Numbered from the stretch's first letter, positions 43,336 through 51,912 are shown. The stretch is DNA of 64,000 bases from CAWDDG01 sp963801065 (GCA_963801065.1 CAWDDG010000008.1:248001-312000); one strand, 5' to 3'. Translations and numbers: made by a program. Notes: generated by a model not told the origin, from the letters alone.

Positions 43336-45339
43336 GTGACTGACCAACCCACTCGCCTCGGCGACGCGCGCCCCGACGAACCTCCGCGTTCCACGGTCAC
43401 CACCGAGGCCGCCGACGCGCTTCCGCAGGCCGAGTCCGGCACGGTCGAGGCTCAGCCCGCCGAGTCCGGCGCGGTCGAGGCTCAGCCCGCCGAGCGCGGC
43501 GCGGTCGAGGCTCAGCCTGCCGAGTCCGGCGCGGTCGAGGTTCAGCCTGCCGAGTCCGGCGTGGTTGAGGCTGAGCGTGCCGAGTCCCGCACCATCTTCT
43601 GGCAGCGTCGGTCGACGATCATCGCCGGGTCGGTCCTCGGCGGTGCGTTGCTGTTCTACCTGGGCGCATACCTCACTGCCGGTGGAGAGCTGGCGAGCGG
43701 TGCCACGGTGCTCGGCGTCGAGGTCGGCGGGCTCTCGCCGGCACGCGCAGAGGAGAGGCTCGCAGCCGAACTGCCTGCCCTCGTCGACGTTGCGATCCCA
43801 GCCCGGGTCGGAGTGGACGAGGCGACGTACAGCATCGTGCCCGCAGATGCCGGCCTGGGCATCGACGTGGCCGCGACGGTGGATGCCGTCCCCGGCGCAA
43901 GCGCCAACCCGGTGTCGCTGGTTCGGGCATTGTTCGGCGGGGGCCCGGTCGACCCGGTTCCGGCGGTCGACCGGCCGGCGCTGGAGGCGGCGATCACGGC
44001 GATCGCGGAGCAGGCCGACACGGAGCCGGTGAACGGCTCGGTGGCCTTCGAGGCCGGTGAGGTCGTGACCAGCGCGGCCGTGCCGGGCCGCGCGGTCGAT
44101 GTGGCGGCGTCCGCCGATGCCGTCGAGGAGGCCTACTTCGGGGGTGACGATGCGACCGAGCTGCCGCTGCCGGAGCTCGACCTGCCGACGACCGAGGTCG
44201 AGCCGGCCATTACCGACGACGAGGTCCAGCGCGCCGTCGCCGAGTTCGCCGAGCCGGCGATGTCCGGTCCGGTCGCAGTGGTCGCAGGCGACCAGACTGC
44301 GACGCTCGAGCCGGCGGTGATCGGCGCGGCGTTGACCATGGAGGCCGGTGCCGACGGCACGCTCACGCCGAAGCTCGACGGCGCTGCGCTCGCGGCTGGC
44401 GCCGAGGACGCGCTCGCCGAGTTCGGCCAGCAGGGCAGGGATGCCACGATCCGGATCGAGGGCGGCCGGCCCGTCGTCGTCCCCGCCCGAACGGGTCGGG
44501 GAGTGGCACCCGATGCACTGGCCGCTGCTGTCCTACCTGCGCTGTCCGCGGCAGGCGAAGCCCGTACCGCGAGCGTGGAGCTCACCGAGGTCGACCCCGA
44601 GCTCACGACCGACGCCGCCCGGCAGCTCGGTGTCAAGGAGGTCGTCGCCGAGTGGACGACGCGTTTCCCGCACGCCTCCTACCGCAACCAGAACATCGGT
44701 CTGGCTGCACGGCGCATCGACGACACGCTGCTTCTCCCTGGCGAGACGTTCAGCCTCAACGGCCTCGTCGGCGAGCGGACGGGCGCCAACGGCTTCGCGG
44801 AGGGATGGACGATCGACGGCGGCCGGCTGAAGAAGGACTTCGGCGGCGGCGTCTCCCAGCTGGCGACCACGACCTACCATGCCGCGTTCCTCGCCGGCCT
44901 GGAGGACGTCTACCACCAGCCGCACAGCATCTACTTCGACCGCTACCCGGTGGGCCAGGAAGCCACGGTGTCCTGGGGCAGCTTCGACATGTCGTTCGAG
45001 AACGACACGCCCTACGGCGTGCTCGTGGACACGCAGTTCAGCCCCAGTAGCGCGGAACGCAGCGGAACGCTGACCGTCAAGATCTGGAGCACCAGGTACT
45101 TCCGGGTCGAGACCTCGGTGTCCGGGCGGAGCAGCGTCACCGACCCGCAGACGATCTACGACACCAGCCCCGAGTGCACAGCCGAGGAGGGCTGGGAGGG
45201 CTTCAGCATCACCTCCTACCGGAAGGCCTGGACGCCGGACGGCAAGCTCGTCAAGGACGAGGCCGACCCCTGGACGTATCGGCCGAACCCGACGGTCGTC
45301 TGCGGTCCCGAGCGTGGATCGGCCGCCCCCGCACGCTAG
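43336..45339 (+). CDS. VanW family protein with peptidoglycan-binding-like domains
   Basis: About 667 residues. A disordered N-terminus with five 10-residue repeats is followed by one membrane helix (STIIAGSVLGGALLFYLGAY) and an extracytoplasmic part. Two PG-binding-4-like domains (for example VLGVEVGGLSPARAEERLAA, and the TDDEVQRAVAEFAEPAMSG part) precede the VanW domain (TRFPHASYRNQNIGLAARRI, LLPGETFSLNGLVGERT, DFGGGVSQLATTTYHAAFLA). A G5-like end with two Cys follows. Probably acts at the cell wall; the exact role is unknown. GTG 43336 (MTDQPTRLG) is preferred; GTG 43327 and ATG 43264 are alternatives. Confidence 0.85.
   Translation: MTDQPTRLGDARPDEPPRSTVTTEAADALPQAESGTVEAQPAESGAVEAQPAERGAVEAQPAESGAVEVQPAESGVVEAERAESRTIFWQRRSTIIAGSVLGGALLFYLGAYLTAGGELASGATVLGVEVGGLSPARAEERLAAELPALVDVAIPARVGVDEATYSIVPADAGLGIDVAATVDAVPGASANPVSLVRALFGGGPVDPVPAVDRPALEAAITAIAEQADTEPVNGSVAFEAGEVVTSAAVPGRAVDVAASADAVEEAYFGGDDATELPLPELDLPTTEVEPAITDDEVQRAVAEFAEPAMSGPVAVVAGDQTATLEPAVIGAALTMEAGADGTLTPKLDGAALAAGAEDALAEFGQQGRDATIRIEGGRPVVVPARTGRGVAPDALAAAVLPALSAAGEARTASVELTEVDPELTTDAARQLGVKEVVAEWTTRFPHASYRNQNIGLAARRIDDTLLLPGETFSLNGLVGERTGANGFAEGWTIDGGRLKKDFGGGVSQLATTTYHAAFLAGLEDVYHQPHSIYFDRYPVGQEATVSWGSFDMSFENDTPYGVLVDTQFSPSSAERSGTLTVKIWSTRYFRVETSVSGRSSVTDPQTIYDTSPECTAEEGWEGFSITSYRKAWTPDGKLVKDEADPWTYRPNPTVVCGPERGSAAPAR
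43429..43578 (+). repeat. five 30-bp tandem repeats in the VanW gene
   Basis: Five in-frame copies of a 30-base unit encode AESGTVEAQP with small changes (AERGAVEAQP, AESGAVEVQP, AESGVVEAER), then a partial sixth. They lie in the cytoplasmic linker and are likely to vary in number between strains. Confidence 0.85.
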
Positions 45340-45341
45340 AA

Positions 45342-45419
45342 CCCCGCGTTGATCATGCAACTTCTGCGCGACACGCCGGAATCGGCGTGTCGCGCAGAAG
45401 TTGCATGATCAACGCGGGG
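45342..45419. terminator. 37-bp perfect hairpin with GTTGATCATGCAA core
   Basis: Arms 45342-45378 and 45383-45419 are perfectly complementary over 37 bases around the loop GAAT. It begins 2 bases after the VanW stop and contains the stop codon of the convergent acetyltransferase (45409-45411). Core sequences GTTGATCATGCAA and TCTGCGCGACACGCC recur at 47981-48059. Function as a bidirectional terminator is inferred. Confidence 0.8.
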
Positions 45420-46416
45420 AAGCCCGCCGGCGGTAGTGATAGCGGTGGTGCTCGGTGAAGCCGAGCCGTTCGTAGGCTGCCTGCGCCGCGATGTTGTGCT
45501 CCGAGACCTGGAGGTACACGTCCGTAGCTCCGTGGCCGAGTGCCCACCTCACGAGACCGGCCATCACGTGGCTGCCGAGTCCACGCCGGCGGGCCCTCGG
45601 GTCGACTTCCACGGCCGTGACGCCGAGCCATCGTCGGCTGTCGGGGGCGTCGGTCACCGCGCCGCGCGCGATCGCCATGCGCTCGCCGGCGTGGTCGACC
45701 GAGGCGAACCCGACGACGTCGGCCCGGACGAGCATCTCCCTCGCGTGCGCCGGAACGGTGCCACCGCGGTAGTGGTACGCGGCCAGCCAGGCGGCGTCGG
45801 GAACCGGTGACACGACCACCTCGGCGAAGCCGGGCCGAACCGCAGCGCCGACGGGTGCGGCGGTCGCCGTCATCACCAGCACGTCCTCGTCGGCCGGGGG
45901 CCAGCCGCGAGTGTCGAGGTGCTCGTCGAGCTCCCTGGCCAGCGGCCTAGGCACCTGGAAGGCAGGGGCGAGCCCGCGTGCGTCGTACCAGAGCGCCACC
46001 TCGTCGACCGCGTCGCGCAGTGGCACGCCCGGCCCGGACAGGGGCAGGCACGAGTTCGCCCGGCGGGTGAAGCCACCGCTGGCGCGGAGCAACCAGCCCC
46101 CGTGCTGGGCCGTCTCGAGGGCCTGCCAGCCGAGGGCGGCAGCGGCCTCGAGGGCGCGAACGTCACGCTTCGCCACCGGCCGACGAGGTACGCGCTTGGC
46201 GGCGACGACGTCGACCTGAGGCACGTCGACGACGTGACCGTCATCTCGCCGGATCCGCAGAATTCCGTCGGCCCACGCGGCAAGGTCGCCGAGCACGTCG
46301 GTGGCCACATCCTCGTCGCGCAAGTGGTAACGGACGACCACGCGGCGGCCTACGTCAGACGGTCCGATCCGGTCGATTCCGGAACCGTCGCCGGGACGCA
46401 CCGGTCCGGCTGTCAT
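45409..46416 (-). CDS. GNAT family N-acetyltransferase
   Basis: A 335-residue protein. The C-terminal half is a GNAT domain with AVEVDPRARRRGLGSHVMAG (acetyl-CoA loop) and LQVSEHNIAAQAAYERLGF. The N-terminal half has a small beta domain (VVVRYHLRDEDVATDVLGDL) and a second, degenerate acetyltransferase-like part (RALEAAAALGWQALE, GGWLLRASGGFTRRANSCLP). The same layout next to fdxA is seen in other actinobacteria. The substrate is unknown. Its stop lies inside the large hairpin; it is divergent from fdxA. Confidence 0.85.
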   Translation of the reverse strand: MTAGPVRPGDGSGIDRIGPSDVGRRVVVRYHLRDEDVATDVLGDLAAWADGILRIRRDDGHVVDVPQVDVVAAKRVPRRPVAKRDVRALEAAAALGWQALETAQHGGWLLRASGGFTRRANSCLPLSGPGVPLRDAVDEVALWYDARGLAPAFQVPRPLARELDEHLDTRGWPPADEDVLVMTATAAPVGAAVRPGFAEVVVSPVPDAAWLAAYHYRGGTVPAHAREMLVRADVVGFASVDHAGERMAIARGAVTDAPDSRRWLGVTAVEVDPRARRRGLGSHVMAGLVRWALGHGATDVYLQVSEHNIAAQAAYERLGFTEHHRYHYRRRASPR

Positions 46417-46558
46417 CGGCGTCCTTCCACAGTGCGGTCAGCGTTCCCCGATCGCGCCACGACGGCCTAGGCTGGTTGCGCGTGCCGGAGCGGGCAAGGC
46501 AATACTAGGAAGCGGTGCCAGCTCACCCGTGCCTGGCACCGACGGGAGGACGTAGCTC

Positions 46559-46888
46559 GTGACTTACACCATCGCGCAGCCGTGCGTCGATCTGAAGGAC
46601 CTTGCCTGCGTCGAGGAGTGCCCGGTCGACTGCATCTACGAGGGCGATCGGATGCTCTACATCCACCCCGACGAGTGTGTTGACTGCGGGGCGTGCGAGC
46701 CGGTCTGCCCGGTCGAGGCGATCTTCTACGAAGACGACGTCCCCGAGCAGTGGAAGGACTACACCCAGGCAAACGCAGAGTTCTTCGACGACCTCGGCTC
46801 GCCGGGCGGGGCGTCGAAGCTCGGCGTCATCGACAAGGACCACCCGCTGATCGCGGCGCTGCCGCCCCAGGAGACGGTCGCGCACTGA
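46559..46888 (+). CDS. fdxA: 7Fe ferredoxin
   Basis: A 109-residue seven-iron ferredoxin. Cys ligands are C9, C17, C21, C25 in the first half (PCVDLKDLACVEECPVDC) and C40, C43, C46, C50 in the second (CVDCGACEPVCPVEA), for one [3Fe-4S] and one [4Fe-4S] cluster. It is a small cytosolic electron carrier, often induced under acid or low-oxygen stress in actinobacteria. GTG 46559 follows GGGAGG. Its stop overlaps the apparent dapC start. Confidence 0.94.
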   Translation: MTYTIAQPCVDLKDLACVEECPVDCIYEGDRMLYIHPDECVDCGACEPVCPVEAIFYEDDVPEQWKDYTQANAEFFDDLGSPGGASKLGVIDKDHPLIAALPPQETVAH

Positions 46889-47988
46889 CGCTCACGTCGG
46901 GCGTTCGCGCCCTACCGGACTTCCCGTGGGACCGGCTGGTCCCGTACCGGGAGCGCGCGGCGGCGCACCCGGGCGGGATCCTCGACCTCTCGGTCGGAAC
47001 TCCGGTCGACCCGACGCCGGCGGTCGTCCGGGCTGCTCTGACCGCCGGCTGGAACGCCCCTGGATACCCGATGACCTACGGGACGCCGGAGCTGCGTGAG
47101 GGCGTCGTGGACTGGTTCGCACGGCGCTGGGGCATCGACGGCGTGGATCCGGACGGCGTGCTGCCCACCGTCGGGTCCAAGGAGCTTGTCGCGTGGCTAC
47201 CGACGCTGCTCGGCGTCGGCCCGGGCGATGCCGTCGTCTTTCCGTCGCTGGCGTATCCGACGTACGACGTGGGGGCGCGGCTCGCCGGCGCCGAACCGGT
47301 CCCGGCCGACTCGCTCACCGCCCTCGGGCCGCGGCGGGTAGGCCTGGTGTGGCTCAACTCGCCCGCGAACCCGCACGGTCAGGTGTTGCCCGCCGATCAT
47401 CTCGCCAAGGTGGTCGCCCGGGCCCGCGAGCTCGGGGCCGTCGTCGCGTCGGACGAGTGCTACCTGGAGTTCGGGTGGGAGGCCAGCCCGGTGTCGGTTC
47501 TCGACGCCGGGGTCAACGGCGGGTCTCTGGACGGTGTGCTTGCCGTGCACTCGCTGTCCAAGCGTTCGAACATGGCGGGCTACCGTGCAGGCTTCGTGGC
47601 CGGCGACGTCTCGCTGGTCCGGCGGCTGCTCGAGGTTCGCAGGCACGCGGGGATGATGGTGCCGACGCCGGTTCAGGCCGCGCTCGTCGCGGCGCTGGGT
47701 GACGACGCGCACATCGACGAGCAACGGTCGCGTTACGCCTCGCGTCGAGGGGTCCTCCGATCGTCCTTGGAAGCCGCAAGCTTCGCGATCGACCACTCCG
47801 AGGGCGGGCTCTACCTCTGGGCCAGTCGAGGGGAACCGTGCTGGGACACCGTGGCGTGGCTGGCTGCACGCGGGATCCTGGTCGCGCCTGGCGACTTCTA
47901 CGGGCCGGCCGGGTCACGCCACGTCCGGGTGGCCCTGACGGTCACCGACGAGCACGTAGCGGCCGCCGCTGAGCGCCTCTCCCGTTGA
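46885..47988 (+). CDS. dapC: succinyldiaminopimelate transaminase
   Basis: A PLP-dependent aminotransferase of about 367 residues (class I fold). PDFPWDRLVPYRERAAAHPG and LDLSVGTPVDPTP are the typical N-terminus, NSPANPHGQVLPADHLAKVV and the PLP-lysine in VLAVHSLSKRSNMAGYRAGF are present. It converts succinyl-amino-ketopimelate to succinyl-LL-DAP in lysine and peptidoglycan precursor synthesis. No ATG, GTG or TTG lies near the expected N-terminus; CTG 46885 overlaps the fdxA stop (CTGA) and gives TLTSGVRALPDF, so a coupled CTG start is the best explanation. It fits with dapD and dapE nearby. Confidence 0.9.
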   Translation: MTLTSGVRALPDFPWDRLVPYRERAAAHPGGILDLSVGTPVDPTPAVVRAALTAGWNAPGYPMTYGTPELREGVVDWFARRWGIDGVDPDGVLPTVGSKELVAWLPTLLGVGPGDAVVFPSLAYPTYDVGARLAGAEPVPADSLTALGPRRVGLVWLNSPANPHGQVLPADHLAKVVARARELGAVVASDECYLEFGWEASPVSVLDAGVNGGSLDGVLAVHSLSKRSNMAGYRAGFVAGDVSLVRRLLEVRRHAGMMVPTPVQAALVAALGDDAHIDEQRSRYASRRGVLRSSLEAASFAIDHSEGGLYLWASRGEPCWDTVAWLAARGILVAPGDFYGPAGSRHVRVALTVTDEHVAAAAERLSR

Positions 47989-48059
47989 TCATGCAAGTTC
48001 TGCGCGACACGCCACGGCCTCCGGCCGGCGTGTCGCGCAGAACTTGCATGATCAACGGG
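47981..48059. terminator. 33-bp perfect hairpin, second GTTGATCATGCAA copy
   Basis: Arms 47981-48013 and 48027-48059 are perfect over 33 bases, and the 13-base centre can pair further (GGCC with GGCC). The dapC stop codon (47986-47988) is inside the left arm, and the stop of the convergent gene starts at 48063. It shares GTTGATCATGCAA and TCTGCGCGACACGCC with the hairpin at 45342 but the C/G next to the core is swapped on both arms, so pairing is kept. Confidence 0.8.
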
Positions 48060-48060
48060 G

Positions 48061-49029
48061 CTAGTCGACGTCGACGTGGATGTGGTCGAGGTGCTGGAGC
48101 GTCAGGTTGGACGTGTCGCCGGACGGGTGCGTGTACGGGCGCCAGCCGTCGCCCGAGCGCCGCGCGGTCCAGATCTGGGCGTCGTAGATGACGGTCGCGA
48201 CGCCGAGGCGATCGGCGTTGGCCACCAGCCAATGAGCGACGACCCAGCCTGCCCGGATCTGTTCGGGGTCGTCGCTGGGCCGGAACATGATGTCCAGCGC
48301 ACGCCCCTCGTAGTGCGCCGACCCCTCGATGTGCCCTGAATCGATGCCACCGGCCTGATAGCCGCCCACCTCGAGTCCGCCGAAGGTGCTGCCGAGCTCG
48401 TCGCGGAGGGTGCGCGCACGCATCGTCAGCCCGTCAGCTTCCTCGGTCTGGGTGTCGTACGACGCGGGCCTGAACGAGCAGCTGAATGCCGCAGGGGAGT
48501 TACCGGAGAGCGCCGACGCCAGGACGCGTGCGTCGGACTCGTGGTCTGCGTACGCGTCCGGAAACGCGCTGCGCTGCACCTCCTGGGCCGCCACGGTGAT
48601 CGCCAGCTCACGATAGTCGGGGATCTTCACCAGGGCGTCGTAGAACTGGTTGGTCGCGTACACCGGGTCCTGGATCTGCTCGGGCGTGCCCCAGCCCTGC
48701 GACGGCCGCTGCTGGAACAGGCCGACCGAGTCGCGGTCGCCGCGTGAGAGGTTGTACAGGTCCGACTCCTGGTACGCCGCGGCCAGGGCGATCGTCACCG
48801 CACGAGCCGGAAGCCCGCGCTGCTCGGCGACCGCGGCGATGGTGGCCGCATGGCCGGCCTGCTCGAGGTTCACCCTGGTCGTCTGGCCGTCGACCTCGGC
48901 CGTGCACGACTCGCGCAACACCACCGGACCGACCGAGCCGTCGGTCAGCAGGACCAACGCGAGGACCCCGCCGGCGCCGACCAGGGCGAGGGCGAGGACG
49001 GCTGCCCACGCGCGTGTGAGTCGGGTCAT
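48061..49029 (-). CDS. secreted transglycosylase-like cell wall protein
   Basis: A 322-residue protein with an N-terminal signal anchor (AWAAVLALALVGAGGVLALV). The first domain looks lysozyme-like (GLPARAVTIALAAAYQESDL, RDSVGLFQQRPSQGWGTPEQ). The C-terminal domain resembles D-Ala-D-Ala peptidase M15/VanY-like folds (GGIDSGHIEGSAHYEGRALD, LQHLDHIHVDVD) with His/Asp suited to zinc. It probably acts on peptidoglycan outside the membrane; the activity is inferred. It is convergent with dapC. Confidence 0.72.
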   Translation of the reverse strand: MTRLTRAWAAVLALALVGAGGVLALVLLTDGSVGPVVLRESCTAEVDGQTTRVNLEQAGHAATIAAVAEQRGLPARAVTIALAAAYQESDLYNLSRGDRDSVGLFQQRPSQGWGTPEQIQDPVYATNQFYDALVKIPDYRELAITVAAQEVQRSAFPDAYADHESDARVLASALSGNSPAAFSCSFRPASYDTQTEEADGLTMRARTLRDELGSTFGGLEVGGYQAGGIDSGHIEGSAHYEGRALDIMFRPSDDPEQIRAGWVVAHWLVANADRLGVATVIYDAQIWTARRSGDGWRPYTHPSGDTSNLTLQHLDHIHVDVD

Positions 49030-49071
49030 CGTGCGCAGAGAACGACTCGTGCGTGTGCGGGCGTTCCCACG

Positions 49072-50004
49072 TCAGGTGTTGTGCAGCGCCGTGTTGAGGC
49101 CGCCCCAGTCACCCGAACGCACCAGGGCCTCGACGGCCCCGGTCACGCTGTTGCGCCGGAACAGCAGGCCGTCGCGACCGGAGAGCTCGCGCGCCTTGAC
49201 CACCCGGTCGTCCGGCAGGCTCACCTTGGTACCTGCGGTGACATAACAGCCTGCCTCGACTACGCACCCGTCGCCGAGCGAGATGCCGATGCCGGCGTTG
49301 GCGCCCAGCAAGCACCCCCGGCCGACGGAGATGACCTCCGCGCCGCCACCGGAGAGCGTTCCCATGATCGACGAACCGCCGCCGATGTCGGAGCCGTCTC
49401 CGACGACGACCCCCGCGGAGACCCGGCCCTCGATCATGGACGATCCGAGCGTGCCGGCGTTGAAGTTGACGAAGCCCTCGTGCATGACGACTGTGCCGGG
49501 CGCGAGGTATGCGCCGAGACGCACCCGATCGGCGTCGGCGATCCGCACACCCGAGGGCACTACATAGTCGGTCATGCGCGGGAACTTGTCGACGCCGTAC
49601 ACCTCGACCCGACCGCGCCGGCGCAGCCGCGCCCGGGTCTGCTCGAAGTCCTCGACAGCGCAGGGCCCGTGGTTCGTCCACACGACCGTCGCCAGCAGCC
49701 CGAAGATCCCGGTCAGGTCGAGGCCGTGCGGACGGACCAGCCGGTGCGAGAGCAGGTGGAGGCGCAGGTAGGCGTCCGCGGCGTCGGTCGGGGGGTGGTC
49801 GAGCTCCACGACGGTTCCGACGACCGACTGCGACACGCGGCGGTCCGGGTCGTCGCGGGCGAGCGGCCGGAGATCGGCGTCGTCGGCGTCCGCGACGGGG
49901 CCGAGCCGCGGCGACGGATACCAGACGTCGAGCACGGTCCCGTCCGACGTGGTCGTGGCGAGGCCGATGGCCCAGGCAGACCTGAGCGGATGGTCGTCGG
50001 GCAT
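49072..50004 (-). CDS. dapD: tetrahydrodipicolinate N-succinyltransferase
   Basis: A 310-residue DapD of the actinobacterial type. The N-terminal domain has TGIFGLLATVVWTNHGPCAV. The left-handed beta helix shows hexapeptide repeats (APGTVVMHEGFVNFNAGTLG, SMIEGRVSAGVVVGDGSDIG, LLGANAGIGISLGDGCVVEA). It transfers succinyl from succinyl-CoA to tetrahydrodipicolinate, the step before DapC. On the minus strand TAGGCT (plus 50012-50017) lies 7 bases before ATG 50004, so the mRNA is probably leaderless. It is divergent from the VOC gene. Confidence 0.93.
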   Translation of the reverse strand: MPDDHPLRSAWAIGLATTTSDGTVLDVWYPSPRLGPVADADDADLRPLARDDPDRRVSQSVVGTVVELDHPPTDAADAYLRLHLLSHRLVRPHGLDLTGIFGLLATVVWTNHGPCAVEDFEQTRARLRRRGRVEVYGVDKFPRMTDYVVPSGVRIADADRVRLGAYLAPGTVVMHEGFVNFNAGTLGSSMIEGRVSAGVVVGDGSDIGGGSSIMGTLSGGGAEVISVGRGCLLGANAGIGISLGDGCVVEAGCYVTAGTKVSLPDDRVVKARELSGRDGLLFRRNSVTGAVEALVRSGDWGGLNTALHNT

Positions 50005-50011
50005 GACCGAC

Positions 50012-50017
50012 AGCCTA
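50012..50017 (-). promoter_or_regulatory. -10 box of dapD (leaderless)
   Basis: TAGGCT on the minus strand, 7 bases from ATG 50004. The divergent VOC gene has its own TAGCCT at 50083-50088, 6 bases before ATG 50095. Confidence 0.45.
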
Positions 50018-50094
50018 GGAGCTCGACCGTGCCCGGGGCGGAGCGGTCGCGCGTCGAGCCTGGCGCAAGCGCGGCTGGCACGTAGCCTCCCCCC

Positions 50095-50781
50095 ATGACC
50101 TTGGCGAGATGGCAGGCGCTGTGCATGGACGCGGGCAACGCGACGCGGCAGGCCGGCTTCTGGGCTGCTGTGCTCGGCCTGAGCCCGGCTGACGGCGGCG
50201 ACGGCTCGTTGCGCCTCGACGGCGCCGACGAGGACCAGCAGATCTGGGTCGACCCGGTTCCGGAGCCGAAGTCGGTCAAGCACCGCGTCCATCTCGACGT
50301 CGATGTCGGCGAGCTCGATGGTCTGGAGGAGCTCGGCGCGACCGTCGTCCGCCCGCCGGGCGAGGACCGGACCTGGTGGGTCATGGCCGACGTCGAGGGC
50401 GGCGAGTTCTGCGCGTTCCTCCGTGACGGGCGGCCCTCGCTGCCGGGCCGCCTGTACGAGATCGTCGTGGACTGTGCCGACCCGTTCTCGCAGGCCGACT
50501 GGTGGGGCGACGTCTTCGGGATCATCCGGGAGGCCGAGCCGCAGGAGCACTACGCGGCCCTCGAGGGGGGCGACAAGCTGCCCTTCGACTACCTGTGCTT
50601 CGTGCCCGTCCCCGAACCCAAGGCGGCCAAGAACCGCATCCACTGGGATGTCGTCGCACCAGACGTGCCGGCCCTCGTCGCCAGGGGGGCTCGGGTGCTG
50701 CGGGAACCGGACGACGAGATCTCCTGGCATGTGCTCGCCGATCCCGAGGGCAACGAGTTCTGCGCGTCCGCGCCCGACTGA
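50095..50781 (+). CDS. VOC family (glyoxalase-like) protein
   Basis: A 228-residue protein with two similar VOC modules. Each has a DAGN/DCADPFSQADWWGDVFG-type start (MDAGNATRQAGFWAAVLGLS and DCADPFSQADWWGDVFG), a VPEPK block (WVDPVPEPKSVKHRVHLDVD, FVPVPEPKAAKNRIHWDVVA) and an ending DPEGNEFCA. The His/Glu pattern would allow a metal site, but substrate and reaction are unknown. It lies between dapD and dapE and has its own -10 box. Confidence 0.85.
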   Translation: MTLARWQALCMDAGNATRQAGFWAAVLGLSPADGGDGSLRLDGADEDQQIWVDPVPEPKSVKHRVHLDVDVGELDGLEELGATVVRPPGEDRTWWVMADVEGGEFCAFLRDGRPSLPGRLYEIVVDCADPFSQADWWGDVFGIIREAEPQEHYAALEGGDKLPFDYLCFVPVPEPKAAKNRIHWDVVAPDVPALVARGARVLREPDDEISWHVLADPEGNEFCASAPD

Positions 50782-50816
50782 CGGTCCGAACGGCGACCCG
50801 GTTAAGGTCGGCAGCC

Positions 50817-51902
50817 GTGGGATTGCGACTCGACCTCGAGCTCACCGGGCCGGAGCTGACCGCCGCGGTGTGCGACATTCCGTCGGTGAGCGGAGACGAG
50901 ACGGCGCTCGCCGACGCGGTCGAGGCGGCCCTTCGGGACCACCCTCACATTCGCGTCGACCGGGACGGCGACACAGTGGTCGCCCGCACCGAACTCCGCC
51001 GGGCCGAGCGCGTGGTCGTCGCCGGACATCTCGACACCGTGCCGGTGGCGGCGAACCTTCCGACACGCCGGGACGGCGACGTCCTGTGGGGCCGCGGCAC
51101 TGTGGACATGAAGGGCGGGATCGCGGTGGCGCTGCGGCTTGCGGCGCACGTCGTCGCCCCGGTGCGTGACGTCACCTACGTCTTCTACGACCACGAGGAG
51201 GTCGAGGCGTCCCGGAGCGGCCTGGGCCGGGTGGCGCTCGATCATCCGGACTGGCTCGCGGCCGACTTCGCCGTGTTGATGGAGCCGACGTCGACACAGG
51301 TCGAAGGCGGCTGCAACGGGACCGTCCAGGTCGAGGTCATCGTCCGTGGCCATGCTGCGCACAGCGCGCGATGGTGGAAGGGGAGCAACGCCGTCCATGC
51401 CGCCGGGGATGTCCTCCAACGGCTCCGCTCCTACCCGCCCGCCGAGGTCGAAGTCGACGGCCTGGTGTACCGCGAGGGCATGAACGCCGTCGGCATCCAC
51501 GGCGGCATCGCCGGCAACGTCATCCCCGATATGTGCGTGGTCGCGGTCAACTACCGGTTCGCGCCGAGCCGGACCGAGGCCGAGGCTGAGGCGCACCTGC
51601 GGGAGCTTTTCGACGGGTTCGAGGTGGTGACAACAGACAGCGCGCCGGGAGCCCGACCCGGCCTCGACCATCCGGCCGCGGCTGCATTCATCGCTGCGGT
51701 CGAGGCTGAGCCGATGCCGAAGTACGGCTGGACCGACGTCGCGCGCTTCTCGGCGCTCGGCATCCCGGCGGTGAACTACGGGCCTGGCGACCCCAGCCTG
51801 GCCCATGCCGACGACGAGCGCGTCGACGTGCGCGAGATCGAGCGGTGCGAGTACCGGATGAGGGCGTGGCTGTCGGGCGCGAGTTCGCCGCTGCGTGGAT
51901 AG
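50817..51902 (+). CDS. dapE: succinyl-diaminopimelate desuccinylase
   Basis: A 361-residue M20-family zinc amidohydrolase. VVAGHLDTVPVAANLP and GRGTVDMKGGIAVALRLAA hold the first metal ligands. The catalytic Glu pair is in YDHEEVEASRSGLG, and FAVLMEPTSTQVEGGCNGTV and GDPSLAHADDERVDV complete the site. It releases succinate from succinyl-LL-DAP, the step after DapC. GTG 50817 follows TAAGGT (50803-50808) by 8 bases. An actinobacterial DapE by these motifs rather than a general peptidase. Confidence 0.92.
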   Translation: MGLRLDLELTGPELTAAVCDIPSVSGDETALADAVEAALRDHPHIRVDRDGDTVVARTELRRAERVVVAGHLDTVPVAANLPTRRDGDVLWGRGTVDMKGGIAVALRLAAHVVAPVRDVTYVFYDHEEVEASRSGLGRVALDHPDWLAADFAVLMEPTSTQVEGGCNGTVQVEVIVRGHAAHSARWWKGSNAVHAAGDVLQRLRSYPPAEVEVDGLVYREGMNAVGIHGGIAGNVIPDMCVVAVNYRFAPSRTEAEAEAHLRELFDGFEVVTTDSAPGARPGLDHPAAAAFIAAVEAEPMPKYGWTDVARFSALGIPAVNYGPGDPSLAHADDERVDVREIERCEYRMRAWLSGASSPLRG

Positions 51903-51905
51903 CCT
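51900..51905 (+). promoter_or_regulatory. -10 box of the LOG gene
   Basis: TAGCCT overlaps the dapE stop and ends 7 bases before GTG 51913, supporting that start over GTG 51895. Confidence 0.45.
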
Positions 51906-51912
51906 GAACGCC

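Noticed and set aside
41921..43339. Continuation of the dppF frame past 41918 to 43339
   Set aside because: It crosses mshB in another frame and yields a Ser/Arg/Pro-rich product; the true C-terminus of DppF is in the next frame.
43429..43578. CRISPR-like repeats
   Set aside because: The units are directly adjacent, 30 bases, in frame and without spacers; they are coding tandem repeats.
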